Shown: positions 1-9,353, numbered from the stretch's first letter. The stretch is DNA of 64,000 nt from Actinobacillus vicugnae (GCF_901687125.1 NZ_CABFJY010000004.1:1-64000); one strand, 5' to 3'. Notes: generated from the sequence alone by a model not told the origin. Numbers and translations: made by a program.

Positions 1-127
1 AACTCGCCAGCTCTAATTCTAAACGAAATAACTGTGAAAGCCCTTCTTTTAACACAAAACTCACTACATCAAATTCCGTCTCGCCATTGACCTTGAGGCT
101 GTAGCGGTAATTGGATTGTACTGTCAT
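1..127 (-). CDS. vgrG: Type VI secretion tip protein VgrG, N-terminal fragment (runs off the window)
   Basis: Only the first 42 codons lie in the window. They read MTVQSNYRYSLKVNGE..., followed by an FDVVSFVLKEGLSQLFRLELE-like stretch, the characteristic start of VgrG/phage late-control D-type spike proteins, where an opening beta strand is followed by a conserved 'sE.LSqpfrfeLe' segment. VgrG trimers tip the type VI secretion needle and carry effectors. A strong AGGAGG ribosome binding site precedes the ATG. It is transcribed away from recB in the same direction, about 240 bp downstream of it; that gap is AT-rich and I see no gene in it. The C-terminal part, which would show any effector fusion, is outside the window, so only the family can be called. 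Confidence 0.8.
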   Translation of the reverse strand, partial: MTVQSNYRYSLKVNGETEFDVVSFVLKEGLSQLFRLELELAS

Positions 128-368
128 ATTTTTACCTCCTAGAATCAAATTTTAAAGATCCCCCTTGTTTATTGAATATAAACAACAAAATTAAAAATGC
201 AAGCAAATTATATACCTCTCCATGGTTATCATAATTACATTTATATCGCTAAACATTATTTTGAAAACCATACTTATTAATATCCACATTTAAGCAACAA
301 GAGAAGTTTTACTTTCAAAAAAAGAGCGACCAAATGGTAGCCCTTTTAATTAAACAAATCATGAAATG

Positions 369-3300
369 TTAGCCAAATAATTCATTCATTCCATCAATTA
401 ATTCCTTGCGAGGTTTATCGAAAAACACACCGCTATTTGGCGTGCCATTCATACCTCGTAAAAATAAATATGCCACGCCCCCAAAATCACGTTCATATTT
501 ATATTGCTCACCTAAACGCACTTGTAAATAACGATGTAGCGCTAAAGTATAAAGTAGATATTGTAAATCGTATCGATATTGCCCTATCGCTTTAGCAAGA
601 TTTTGTTGGCTGTAATCTTGAGGTAAATAACCTAAGAAATTCGATTTGTAGTCGATCACATAATATTTATCGTCCATTTGCACAATACAATCGACAAAAC
701 CACGCACATAGCCTTCTAATTGTGGCAAGTGTAAATCTGCTAATGAGGCAGAAACTGTACCATATTGCTTTAATAGCTTATTTAGGCTTTTCAAACCGCG
801 CTCATTTTTCAAGCGCAAATAAAATTGCCATTCATTTAAACGCTTACTCATCGGAATATCTTTAAGCACAAATTCAGCCTCACCAAATGGGGTAGCAAGT
901 ACTTGTTCAAACCATTTTTGTAACGGTTGTTGCCATTGCTCATCTAAATTTAGCTGTTCGCAAATGGCTAAAATTTGCTGAAAATCAACTGCTTGTTGGA
1001 AGTCACAATGTTCAAAAAAGTTATGCAAAATATTCCCAACTTTAGTGCTATGTGGGAATTGGTAAGGTGAATAAGCATCTACCTCTTCTGTATTCAATCC
1101 AAGAGAATCATCCGCTTCAACAATCATTATTTGTTGATCATAATCTTGTCCCGCATTCTCCAAATTTTTGGGTAAATGGTGTTCCGCATAATTTTGCGCC
1201 GCCCATTCGTGCTGTTGATGTAACGTACTAAAACTCGTCACTAAGCCTAGTTGATGAATTTCGCCACTAAAATGACGTGCAGATAACACTTTTAGGCTAA
1301 CGAGTGTTGGGCGCCAGCTATCATTTGCAATATTTTCGTCTAATTCGACCGCTTGGCATTCAATACCTTTTTGTCGTAAATAAGTTTGGCTATCCCACTC
1401 CGCCTTAACCACTTTATCTAAACCAATTTCACCATTACTCAACAAATAATGTAATGCATTCCAACCGCTTTCAAACCATTTTGGCAAAATCAAATTAATT
1501 TGAGATTCTGCACGAGTCATTGCGACATAAAGCAAACGCAGATCTTCTGCTAATTCTTCACGATCTAACAAGGTCTGAATCGCTTCCGTTGGCTTACCAA
1601 AATACCAATGTGATTGCCCTTGCTCATCACGATAAATTGTTAAATGATTCGCTTTCGCACCTTGGCTTTTTTTGGCAACAAACGGTAACCACACAATCGG
1701 ATACTGCAAGCCTTTTGAGCCGTGAATGGTTACGATCTTAATCAGTTCTTCTTCGCTTTCTAAGCGCAAAATATGCTCTTCTGCCTGATCGATTTGGCCA
1801 AGTTGGCGCTCGTACCAACGCACCAATGCTGACTCATTTTCTAAGCTAGGCATTGCATTTTGCAATAGTTCAGTTAAATGCAATAAATCAGTTAAATGGC
1901 GGTCACTTTCCGTTGGATGAGATCGTAAGCGCTCAATAATGCCTTCTTGCATAAACAATTTATGCAACATTGGTAAAATCCCTTGTTGTTGCCAAATTTG
2001 TTGATAAGCAATAAATCGCCCAACCTGTTCATCCCATTGCAATTCACTGTTTTTCAGTTGATGGATTTCTGCTGCAGAAAGCCCCCAAAGTGTAGAGCCT
2101 AACGCACTCAACAAATAACTTTGATGATAAGGATTCAAACAAGCATACAACACCCATAATAGCTCCTGTGCCATTTCTGATTGATAAACACTTTGCTTTT
2201 CAGATAAAAACACCGAACGAATCCCCAGCTCCGCCAAGCTATTTTTGATTAAGGCGGCTTGAGTATGGCTACGCACTAGAATCGCCATATCTTTTGCTTG
2301 AAAAGCCTTAACTTCTCCATTTGCTTTTTTTAGGCCAAATTTGACCGCTTCCATCTGTTTAAGCTGTTGCTGAATTTGGTAAGCGCACTGTTTAGCCGCC
2401 AAATTTTCATCAAATTTTTCTTGCAAATAGCAATTCACATAATCCGATCCGATTAATGTTGTATCGTTTTGCTTAGATTGCACTGGCTGAAACTGAATGC
2501 CATCATACAAGAAAGGGCTGTTTTTGCTATCTGCTGGAAATGCAAATAAACGGTTAGTCGCCTCTACAATCGGGGGCAACGAACGCCAGTTTTTCGCCAA
2601 TGTACGCTTTTCTTGCGCCTGTTGAGAAGCGGTCAAATAAGTGAAAATATCTGCACCACGGAATTTATAGATCGATTGTTTTGGGTCGCCAATCATAATA
2701 AATCCTTGATTGTTATGCGCTTGCTGCATAAAAATCTTTTCAAAGATTTCGTATTGCTCTTTATCGGTATCTTGGAATTCATCAATCATCGCAAATGGAA
2801 ATTGCGCACGAATCTGTTCTGCAAGTGCATCGCCTCGTTCCGCTTTTAAAGCCTGATTTAAAAACGTCAGCATATCGTTAAAGCTTTTTTCACTGTGGGT
2901 TGCTTTATAGTCTGCCAGCTTTTCTCTTAGCGATAACAAAAATTGATAAAGCAATAATGGCTTTTGTTTGTCCGCAAATTGTTGTTGATAAGCGGTCAAA
3001 ATTTGCTGGTTTTTTGCAAAATGTGAGTGTGTTAAAGGCTCTGCGCCCTCTTCGGCTTTTTCAATTAAAAAGTCCTGACAAAAACGCTCAAACTGATCCG
3101 CAGGCAAATAGCACAGCGAACTGTTTGCCCATTCATCTACTGCCTCTCGCCATTTCACTAAATAGCGCGTTTGATACGAACGGCGATTTAGTGCTTTTTT
3201 CTCGCCTGTTTTATATTTTTTTGCTAATTCTGCTTCAATTAAACCAAGTACTTCTTCACCAGCGACAAGCCAATGCTGTTTAGCTTCGGTTAAAAATTGT

Positions 3301-3980
3301 TGCAATGCGGCTAAATGTGAAGCGAGATCATTTGTCAGCCAATTTTGTTCTGCCGATAACGTAGGCAATTCTGCCGCAATAAAAGCACGAACCGCACTTA
3401 ATGCATTTTCAGGTGTATGGAGATATTCTGCGACTGAAGCCGTTTCAGACAACCCCATTGGGTAAAACATTTCACGCCAAACTTCTTCGCTTAAACAACG
3501 TAATAACTCATTTTCATCTGGCTGTAAATCGCTATCAAAACGCACGCCTGAATCAAACGCAAACTGAAACAGCATTTTTTGGCAAAAACTATGAATAGTA
3601 AAAATACTGGCGAGATCAATTTCTCGTTCTGCAATGCGTAATCGTAAAACCGCTTCTTCTACACTTTGAATCTGTTGCTGTAACTGGCAGAAAAAATCGT
3701 TCGGATCATAAGTTTGTTGCGCATCAAAATGTTGTAAAAAGGTTCGAAACGCTTTGATATTTTTACGAATACGATCTCGAAGCTCTTCAGTTGCAGCTTT
3801 GGTAAAAGTTACCACCAAAATTTGTTCTACCGTTAAAGGTGCACAGCCAATACCCAATAGCAAACGCAAATATAAATTCGCCATAGTAAAGGTTTTGCCC
3901 GTGCCTGCGGAAGCTTCAATTAAAGCAGTACAATTTAGCGGTAGCTCAATTGGAGAAAGCGTTTTCATCATGTTATTCAT
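369..3980 (-). CDS. recB: RecBCD exodeoxyribonuclease V, beta subunit RecB
   Basis: RecB is the 3'-5' helicase and nuclease subunit of RecBCD, which processes double-strand breaks for recombination. The 1203-residue protein has the family length and order: Walker A ASAGTGKTF near residue 24, the Walker B-type DEFQDTD near 400, the superfamily 1 motif with IGDPKQSIYKFRGAD soon after, UvrD-like motifs (VTIHGSKGLQYPIVWLPF, LLYVAMTRAE) in the middle, and a C-terminal PD-(D/E)xK nuclease with GFVDCIV and YVIDYKSNFLG around 1090-1110. Its ATG overlaps the norM stop by one base (TAATG), so the two are probably translationally coupled. The usual neighbour recD is not next to it; a vgrG start follows instead. 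Confidence 0.96.
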   Translation of the reverse strand: MNNMMKTLSPIELPLNCTALIEASAGTGKTFTMANLYLRLLLGIGCAPLTVEQILVVTFTKAATEELRDRIRKNIKAFRTFLQHFDAQQTYDPNDFFCQLQQQIQSVEEAVLRLRIAEREIDLASIFTIHSFCQKMLFQFAFDSGVRFDSDLQPDENELLRCLSEEVWREMFYPMGLSETASVAEYLHTPENALSAVRAFIAAELPTLSAEQNWLTNDLASHLAALQQFLTEAKQHWLVAGEEVLGLIEAELAKKYKTGEKKALNRRSYQTRYLVKWREAVDEWANSSLCYLPADQFERFCQDFLIEKAEEGAEPLTHSHFAKNQQILTAYQQQFADKQKPLLLYQFLLSLREKLADYKATHSEKSFNDMLTFLNQALKAERGDALAEQIRAQFPFAMIDEFQDTDKEQYEIFEKIFMQQAHNNQGFIMIGDPKQSIYKFRGADIFTYLTASQQAQEKRTLAKNWRSLPPIVEATNRLFAFPADSKNSPFLYDGIQFQPVQSKQNDTTLIGSDYVNCYLQEKFDENLAAKQCAYQIQQQLKQMEAVKFGLKKANGEVKAFQAKDMAILVRSHTQAALIKNSLAELGIRSVFLSEKQSVYQSEMAQELLWVLYACLNPYHQSYLLSALGSTLWGLSAAEIHQLKNSELQWDEQVGRFIAYQQIWQQQGILPMLHKLFMQEGIIERLRSHPTESDRHLTDLLHLTELLQNAMPSLENESALVRWYERQLGQIDQAEEHILRLESEEELIKIVTIHGSKGLQYPIVWLPFVAKKSQGAKANHLTIYRDEQGQSHWYFGKPTEAIQTLLDREELAEDLRLLYVAMTRAESQINLILPKWFESGWNALHYLLSNGEIGLDKVVKAEWDSQTYLRQKGIECQAVELDENIANDSWRPTLVSLKVLSARHFSGEIHQLGLVTSFSTLHQQHEWAAQNYAEHHLPKNLENAGQDYDQQIMIVEADDSLGLNTEEVDAYSPYQFPHSTKVGNILHNFFEHCDFQQAVDFQQILAICEQLNLDEQWQQPLQKWFEQVLATPFGEAEFVLKDIPMSKRLNEWQFYLRLKNERGLKSLNKLLKQYGTVSASLADLHLPQLEGYVRGFVDCIVQMDDKYYVIDYKSNFLGYLPQDYSQQNLAKAIGQYRYDLQYLLYTLALHRYLQVRLGEQYKYERDFGGVAYLFLRGMNGTPNSGVFFDKPRKELIDGMNELFG

Positions 3981-5371
3981 TATTTAATTCGTTCTAATTT
4001 TGCTAATAATTGCTCTGCAGGCATTTGTTGAATTTTGCGCATTTGGTAAATCAATAAACCAGCGGCAATACTTAAACTCACACAGAATACAAACCAAAAG
4101 CCAGCAGCTGCCATTGGCTCAACGATCCAATTTGTTCTCGCTAAAATATAGCCGAGAGGAATACCAATCACCCAATAGCAGAACATAGTGACATATAAAA
4201 TCGGTTTGGTATGTTTATAGCCACGCAAAATACCATTTGTGACCGCTTGTAGCGAATCAGGAATTTGATACACCGCAGCAAAAAGCAATAAATGTGCCGC
4301 AATTGCAATCGAAACAGGATCACTGGTAAAAGCAAGCGGAATAATTTCATCCAATACCACCACCACAATCGCTGCTAATAGCGCAAACAACGCTCCATTA
4401 AACAGGGCGTGATAGCTAATGATTTTTGCTTGCTCCACTTGTTTTTGCCCAAGCGTTTTGCCCACGACAATCGTCGTTGCAATACTAAACGACATCGGGA
4501 TCATAAACAGCAACGAGCTTGTTTGGAGTGCAGCTTGATGACTTGCCACCACTTGCGATCCTAATGGCGAAAGTAATAGCGCAGAAGTCGAAAACAACAT
4601 CACTTCGGTAAAAGTCGCAAAGCCAATCGGTAAGCCTAATTTGCAAATTTGCAGTAAAGTTTGACCGCTTGGCATTTCAAACCAACGGCTAAATAAGCCA
4701 ATATCTTTTTGCGGTTTATTGGTATAACTGTAATGGAAAAGCAACAAGAACATCACCCAGTTCACCATTGCAGTCGCGACACCACAACCCACTGCCCCCA
4801 TTGCAGGCAAACCAAACTTACCAAAAATAAAAATATAGTTAAGTAGAATATTAATTAACAAACCGAAGAAAGTAATGCGCATTGCAGGTTTTGGATTAAA
4901 AAGCCCATCATTCATACAGCGTAAATTCACCGCCATTAACGCAGGGATCACGCCAATTGCCATAATGGCCAAATATTGTTGCGATTTAACTGAAAACGCT
5001 TGTGGTGTGTTCATATAATCCAAAATCCAATGACTATTTAAAAAGATAACAATCAATGGAATCGACAATACCCAAACCAGCCAAAATCCTTGGCGAATTT
5101 GATGCGCAATCAAATGACGTTGATTTGAACCATTTAGATACGAAACTGTGGGGGTAATCGCATTCAGCAACCCCAACACAAATAAAAAGAGTGGGAAATA
5201 GATAGAGTTACTTACCGCAATTGCTGATACATCATCATCACTCACTAACCCCGCCATAACAATATCAGCAAGCCCCATTCCCGCCACTGAAAGCTGAGAA
5301 ATAAAAATCGGGAGAGTCAATTTAAACAATTTGCGCGTGTTCTCAGGATACTTTTGCCATTGCAGATTCAT
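3980..5371 (-). CDS. norM: MATE-family multidrug efflux protein, NorM/MdtK type
   Basis: A 463-residue membrane protein of the MATE family, which exports cationic drugs such as fluoroquinolones in exchange for Na+ or H+. The whole length is hydrophobic with about twelve membrane segments. The N-terminal LFKLTLPIFISQLSVAGMGLADIVMAG and the later symmetric half are typical of NorM. I start at the ATG at 5371 (MNLQWQKYPENTRK) because GAGGT lies 6 bases upstream; an in-frame ATG 14 codons earlier lacks this. It overlaps recB by one base. The actual substrate cannot be told from sequence. Confidence 0.9.
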   Translation of the reverse strand: MNLQWQKYPENTRKLFKLTLPIFISQLSVAGMGLADIVMAGLVSDDDVSAIAVSNSIYFPLFLFVLGLLNAITPTVSYLNGSNQRHLIAHQIRQGFWLVWVLSIPLIVIFLNSHWILDYMNTPQAFSVKSQQYLAIMAIGVIPALMAVNLRCMNDGLFNPKPAMRITFFGLLINILLNYIFIFGKFGLPAMGAVGCGVATAMVNWVMFLLLFHYSYTNKPQKDIGLFSRWFEMPSGQTLLQICKLGLPIGFATFTEVMLFSTSALLLSPLGSQVVASHQAALQTSSLLFMIPMSFSIATTIVVGKTLGQKQVEQAKIISYHALFNGALFALLAAIVVVVLDEIIPLAFTSDPVSIAIAAHLLLFAAVYQIPDSLQAVTNGILRGYKHTKPILYVTMFCYWVIGIPLGYILARTNWIVEPMAAAGFWFVFCVSLSIAAGLLIYQMRKIQQMPAEQLLAKLERIK

Positions 5372-5730
5372 AATTACCTCATTTAAAAATACCTCGCTAT
5401 TATACGGCAACAAGTGGTCATTTTTCGCAAAATTTTTGCCAAAATGACAGTTTATGGACGGAAACCCTGCTCTTCTAATATCTTAAACTACAGAAACCAT
5501 TCATATAAATATGATATCTATTTTCTATTAAGCTCACTAAGCTTTAAACTTTAAAGAATCCAAATTCAAACATTTTGATAACTAATTAATTATCAGAATA
5601 TAGCTTAAAATAAATAATATAAGAAAATATTGAGATAAAAATCACATTTTTTAAATTAAAACAATTACACAAAATTATTTTAATTATTAAATAGCAATTT
5701 AATAACAAAACAGCATGATTGAGGTACTGT
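5372..5730. other. AT-rich intergenic region without a supported gene
   Basis: About 360 bases between the divergent norM and the HAD-phosphatase remnant. It is strikingly AT-rich, especially from 5500 to 5720. It must hold the promoters of both neighbours, but no single promoter stands out among many AT-rich hexamers. The one open reading frame present on the minus strand (about 5586-5780) has low-complexity composition and runs into the neighbouring gene, so I do not accept it. Confidence 0.5.
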
Positions 5731-6560
5731 ATGGCTTTTTCAAAAAATAACTTACCACTAGAATTTCCCCGCCCTACCAAAGTAAAATTTTTAGCTTGCT
5801 GTGATTTAGATGAAACTTATATTCCTTATGCAAAAGAAAATAAACATAAAGGAGGCATAGAACATTTAGAAAAATTTATGATTGAACATGCGATTGCTAA
5901 AGGTATTATGCTTGGTTGGATTACTAGAACAAACTTAAATTCAGCACTACGAAAAGCATATAACTATATATCACATAGCCCACACTTTTTATGCTGTAGT
6001 TTAGGTACAGAATTTTATTGGATTAGAGACGGAGTATTAGTTCCATCAAAATCTTGGGAGCAAAGAATTATTAAATCAGGTTATTCTCATGAAAATGTAA
6101 ATAAGATTATTAAAGAGATTGAAAGAAATCATATTTCAATAGAAAAACAACCAAAAGACTATCAAGGAGCTTATAAAATAAGTTTCTATTATTAAGAGAA
6201 AGCATGGAATCTGATTTCAATTTAATCAAAGCATTAGCCGATAAATATCATATTCGTGTGATGTTTACTAAATGTAATCCTGCTGCTGGCGATCCTGAAA
6301 ACTGTTATGATATAGAATTTATTCCTACATGCTGTGGAAAAGATCAAGCAGTATTATTTTTACTGGAAGAATTAAATATTTCTCAAAATAACGTGTTGGC
6401 ATTTGGCGATAGTGCAAATGACGTTACAATGTTTAGTAAAGCAGGAAAAGGCTATCTTGTTTCAAATGCAGACAAAACAGCAATAAAAACTTATGGAAGT
6501 AGCCTTAATCTACCATATTGCCATGGAATTCTTAATATTCTAAAGGAAATCTCGTTATGA
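5731..6560 (+). pseudogene. HAD-superfamily (IIB, sucrose-phosphate-phosphatase-like) hydrolase, frameshifted
   Basis: Two adjacent reading frames make one HAD-type phosphatase. The first part (ATG at 5731, GAGG upstream; stop TAA at 6193) carries the nucleophile motif CCDLDETYIP and motif II WITRTN. The second (from about 6204) carries the motif III lysine region CCGKDQAV and the motif IV acid cluster AFGDSANDVTMF. The frames differ by a shift near 6186-6195: removing two bases from the local TATTAT stretch would join KISFY to LRESMESDF in one frame. The intact protein would be about 275 residues. Substrate is unknown; cap type and motif layout suggest a sugar or phosphosugar. Its base composition is more AT-rich than neighbours, which could mean transfer. 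A sequencing error at the shift is the main alternative. Confidence 0.7.
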
Positions 6561-6628
6561 TTATTGAATGTAGTGAAATAAAATAGTTCACAGCGAATTC
6601 ACTGCATAAAGATTGGATAAATTTGAGC

Positions 6629-6656
6629 CGTCATGGAATTTTCTTACCATGACGTT
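6629..6656 (+). terminator. Possible terminator hairpin after the HAD remnant
   Basis: CGTCATGG and CCATGACG form an 8-bp stem with a 10-base loop, followed by TTCTTCCT. The tail is not a pure T run, so termination would be weak. Confidence 0.4.
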
Positions 6657-6776
6657 CTTCCTATATATTGAATGTTAATTGTCCGTCCCATCCATTGTTT
6701 TTTATTCCGCTTACCACTTAATCTTTTGATTCTATACGCATATCGTACGCATTTTTATTATAGATAGACGATATAA

Positions 6777-6818
6777 TAAAAAATGAGCTAAAGCTTTAAA
6801 TATCGCTTTAGCCCATTT
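6777..6818 (-). terminator. Intrinsic terminator of lysW
   Basis: Read on the minus strand, AAATGGGCTAAAGC pairs with GCTTTAGCTCATTT across a 10-base loop (one G-U pair) and is followed by a T-rich tail. It begins 18 bases after the lysW stop codon. Confidence 0.75.
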
Positions 6819-6835
6819 AAGATTTTAGATATGAA

Positions 6836-8344
6836 TTATTTCGTTAATTTCTTCGAAACTAAAATTAGTGCAATCATCACAGCACCTGTTGCGAAGAATC
6901 CAAACAATGCTGATTTGGTGAAACCAACCACTAAATAACCAACAATTGCCGCCACAGCTACTAATAACGCATAAGGTAATTGTGAAGTCACGTGATCTAT
7001 ATGATTACACTGTGCGCCTGTTGAAGATAAAATTGTCGTATCTGAAATCGGTGAACAGTGGTCGCCACAAACAGCTCCCGCCATTACCGCTGACATACAT
7101 GGAATTAATAAACTTACATCTACATTAACTGCCATGCCTGCGGATATCGGCAACATAATACCGAAAGTCCCCCAACTTGTTCCCGTTGCGAATGCCATTA
7201 CTGTTGCTAACACAAATAAAATAGCGGGTAAAAATGCTGGATCAATATTGCCTGCAACTAATGTCGAAAGATAATCACCCGTATGCATATCTTTCACAAC
7301 ACTACTGATTAACCACGCGAGTACTAAAATCGCAATAGCGCCAAACATTGAGTGACAGCCATTCCAAATCGCTTTTGGATAATCTGCAACATTAATTAAA
7401 CCAAGCGTACAAACTACTACTGCGAATACCCCAGCTGAGCCACCAATTACTAAAGAAAGGTTCACATTGGTATTTTCAAATGCGCCAAGTAAGCTAAATG
7501 TGTCGAGTGCTTGTGCGCCTGTATAAATCATTGAAGTCACAGTAGTAACAATAAGTACTAAAATTGGAATAATTAATGCATACACTCTGCCTTTGGTGTC
7601 AATATTTTCATCTTGTGTATGGTGTTCAACCGCTTGCGCTAAGCGTTCAAAACGTGCCATTGAACCAATATCAAATGAGCTATAAGAAACAAAAAATACA
7701 AATAACAATGCAAAAATCGCATAGAAGTTCATCGCACTCATTGAAATAAATGCACTCATTGCCGTGTATTCAGCAACATTATAAGTCACTAATAAACCGC
7801 CAATGGTGGCAATAATTGAGGCCCCCCAACTTGAAACAGGCATTAATACACACATTGGAGCTGCGGTAGAATCTAAAATATATGCCAATTTAGCACGCGA
7901 TACTTTAAATTTATCAGTAACAGGACGAGCAATTGCCCCCACAGCTAAACTATGGAAATAGTCATCAATAAAGGTTACGAAAACCAAACATGCTGTAAGT
8001 AATTTTGCACCACGTCTATCTTTAATATGTTTTCTCGCCCAATTAGCAAAAGCTTGATTACTTCCTGAATAAGTCAGTAAGGAAGTAAATACGCCTAATA
8101 AAAGTAAGAAAATAAGAATTTGTAATTTACCGAATGACCACTCGCCTTCCGAATATACCAAGCCAACTGCGATATTCTTTAAATAAGTAGAACCATCCAT
8201 AAATTGTGGTGCTAACATAAATGCACCAACTAAAATGCCAACGCCTAACGAAAGTAAAACTTTACGCGTAGCAATTGCTAAAATTAGCGCAAGTGCGGCT
8301 GGTGCAATCGACCATAACGAACTTGAATAATCAACTAGATTCAT
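6836..8344 (-). CDS. lysW: NhaC-superfamily transporter, predicted lysine transporter LysW
   Basis: A 502-residue polytopic membrane protein of the Na+/H+ antiporter NhaC superfamily (TFIDDYFHSLAVGAI and ATGTSWGTFGIMLPISAGM motifs). NhaC members in Pasteurellaceae and others that sit behind a lysine riboswitch have been predicted to be lysine transporters and named LysW; here the riboswitch is clearly present just upstream, so lysine uptake is the best call, although family homology alone would say Na+/H+ antiporter. The start at 8344 has AGAGG 5 bases upstream. An in-frame extension further upstream would read through the riboswitch and is rejected. A terminator follows the stop. Expression should fall when lysine is plentiful. 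Confidence 0.85.
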   Translation of the reverse strand: MNLVDYSSSLWSIAPAALALILAIATRKVLLSLGVGILVGAFMLAPQFMDGSTYLKNIAVGLVYSEGEWSFGKLQILIFLLLLGVFTSLLTYSGSNQAFANWARKHIKDRRGAKLLTACLVFVTFIDDYFHSLAVGAIARPVTDKFKVSRAKLAYILDSTAAPMCVLMPVSSWGASIIATIGGLLVTYNVAEYTAMSAFISMSAMNFYAIFALLFVFFVSYSSFDIGSMARFERLAQAVEHHTQDENIDTKGRVYALIIPILVLIVTTVTSMIYTGAQALDTFSLLGAFENTNVNLSLVIGGSAGVFAVVVCTLGLINVADYPKAIWNGCHSMFGAIAILVLAWLISSVVKDMHTGDYLSTLVAGNIDPAFLPAILFVLATVMAFATGTSWGTFGIMLPISAGMAVNVDVSLLIPCMSAVMAGAVCGDHCSPISDTTILSSTGAQCNHIDHVTSQLPYALLVAVAAIVGYLVVGFTKSALFGFFATGAVMIALILVSKKLTK

Positions 8345-8408
8345 AAAACCTCTAAAAAATATAACTTTGTAATGAAATTGAAAGCCAAACAAAGAAGAGG
8401 ATCTACTG
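8345..8408 (-). promoter_or_regulatory. Likely expression platform of the lysine riboswitch
   Basis: Between the aptamer and lysW, minus strand, CAGTAG (8403-8408) is complementary to CTACTG at the 3' side of aptamer P1. CCTCT (8396-8400) is complementary to the lysW Shine-Dalgarno AGAGG (8349-8353), and the inner CTTTG (8390-8394) can pair with CAAAG (8365-8369). There is no terminator with a T run. This fits translational control: with lysine bound, P1 forms and CCTCT is free to cover the ribosome site. The pairing scheme is inferred by eye. Confidence 0.5.
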
Positions 8409-8481
8409 AGATATTTTATGCGAATTGCATAATGAATAAAGGTGGACAATATGAAATAAGAAAAATATGAACCAACCCTAA

Positions 8482-8648
8482 CAGTAGCACTCCGTAACAA
8501 TAGATGTTACGACAGTGTCGTCCCTTTCGGTAACGACCCCAACCAATTAAGATGACGCTTAACTGATTTCGGCAAATACGCCTTTCCTTCTTCCTCATCG
8601 TTTTCCACTCAGAAAAAATACTTATCGGATTTGCACCTCTACAATTTG
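8482..8648 (-). promoter_or_regulatory. Lysine riboswitch (L box)
   Basis: On the minus strand the conserved L-box blocks appear in order: GTAGAGGTGC at the 5' side of P1 (GTAG at 8639-8642), GGAAAGGCG followed by TTGCCGAA, GGTTGGGGTCG, CTGTCGTAACA, and the closing GGAGTGCTACTG, whose CTAC pairs with the first GTAG. These match the lysine-binding junction of B. subtilis lysC-type riboswitches. It lies about 140 bases upstream of lysW on the same strand. Confidence 0.9.
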
Positions 8649-8906
8649 TAGGACGGCGTAAGATTACCTTAATATTGAAGGTTTGCCAATAGCTAATTTC
8701 AACTATTTAAGCAAGATTAATAGATAAATCATTCCTATACAGGTCTTATCTCAATCAATTAGATTATATTCAATAAATTATTTGTTTACCTCAAATATAT
8801 ATTCCGTTAATATAGGTTTAGTTCTGGAGTATTTCTTCTTTTCTAGAATTAAACACAATAATGAAATTATTATATTTTAAATATGGTCTTTATTTGGAGA
8901 TGAAAA

Positions 8907-9314
8907 ATGTCTGATATCTTAAAAACATTATCTAATATTCGTAGCTTACGAGTAATCGCACGCGAAACCTCTCTAGAACAATTAGAGATTTTACTTGAAA
9001 AAGTATCTATTGTTGTAGAAGAAAAGCGTCAAGCAGTACGCGCTCAGGAGTTAGAGCAAGCTAAATTTATGGAAGGTTTAAACAAGTATAAAGAATTACT
9101 TGAAAAAGATGGAATTTCTGCTGAAGAACTTGCAGTTTTACTTGGTAGCGTATCAGATCGTAAAAAACGTGAACCACGTGCACCGCGTCCTGCAAAATAT
9201 AAATTTATTGATGAAAATGGCAATGAAAAAACTTGGACAGGTCAAGGTCGTACACCTCGTCCAATCCAAAAAGCATTAAATGCTGGTAAATCTTTAGAAG
9301 ATTTTGAAATCTAA
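8907..9314 (+). CDS. hns: H-NS family nucleoid-associated protein
   Basis: A 135-residue protein with the H-NS plan: an N-terminal helical oligomerisation part with a coiled coil rich in Glu/Lys (residues 1-65), a basic linker (RKKREPRAPRPAKYKF), and the C-terminal AT-rich-DNA-binding motif TWTGQGRTPRPIQKAL near 108-123. Family members bind curved AT-rich DNA in the minor groove and silence transferred genes. It is a single-gene unit: GGAGATGAAAA precedes the ATG and a strong terminator follows. AT-rich upstream DNA, including the lysW leader region, could itself be an H-NS target. Whether it is hns or the paralogue stpA cannot be settled; H-NS is the simpler call. Confidence 0.9.
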   Translation: MSDILKTLSNIRSLRVIARETSLEQLEILLEKVSIVVEEKRQAVRAQELEQAKFMEGLNKYKELLEKDGISAEELAVLLGSVSDRKKREPRAPRPAKYKFIDENGNEKTWTGQGRTPRPIQKALNAGKSLEDFEI

Positions 9315-9324
9315 TCAATGCCAT

Positions 9325-9353
9325 CAATAGGGAGTAATATCACTCCCTATTTT
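9325..9353 (+). terminator. Intrinsic terminator of hns
   Basis: AATAGGGAGT pairs with ACTCCCTATT around the loop AATATC, then a TTTATTAT tail; begins about 12 bases after the hns stop. Confidence 0.85.

Noticed and set aside
2613-3283. Two plus-strand frames opposite recB
   Set aside because: Shadow frames inside a well-conserved recB with no coding signature of their own.
5586-5780. A 64-codon minus-strand frame upstream of the HAD remnant
   Set aside because: Low-complexity Ile/Leu/Tyr composition from AT-rich DNA, overlapping the better-supported plus-strand gene start.
6836-8500. Longer form of LysW starting 52 codons upstream
   Set aside because: The extension would translate the riboswitch platform; the ATG at 8344 has a clear ribosome site and the family N-terminus.
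8416-8598. A 60-codon minus-strand open frame upstream of lysW
   Set aside because: It lies within the lysine riboswitch; the frame follows from the conserved RNA blocks, not from a protein.
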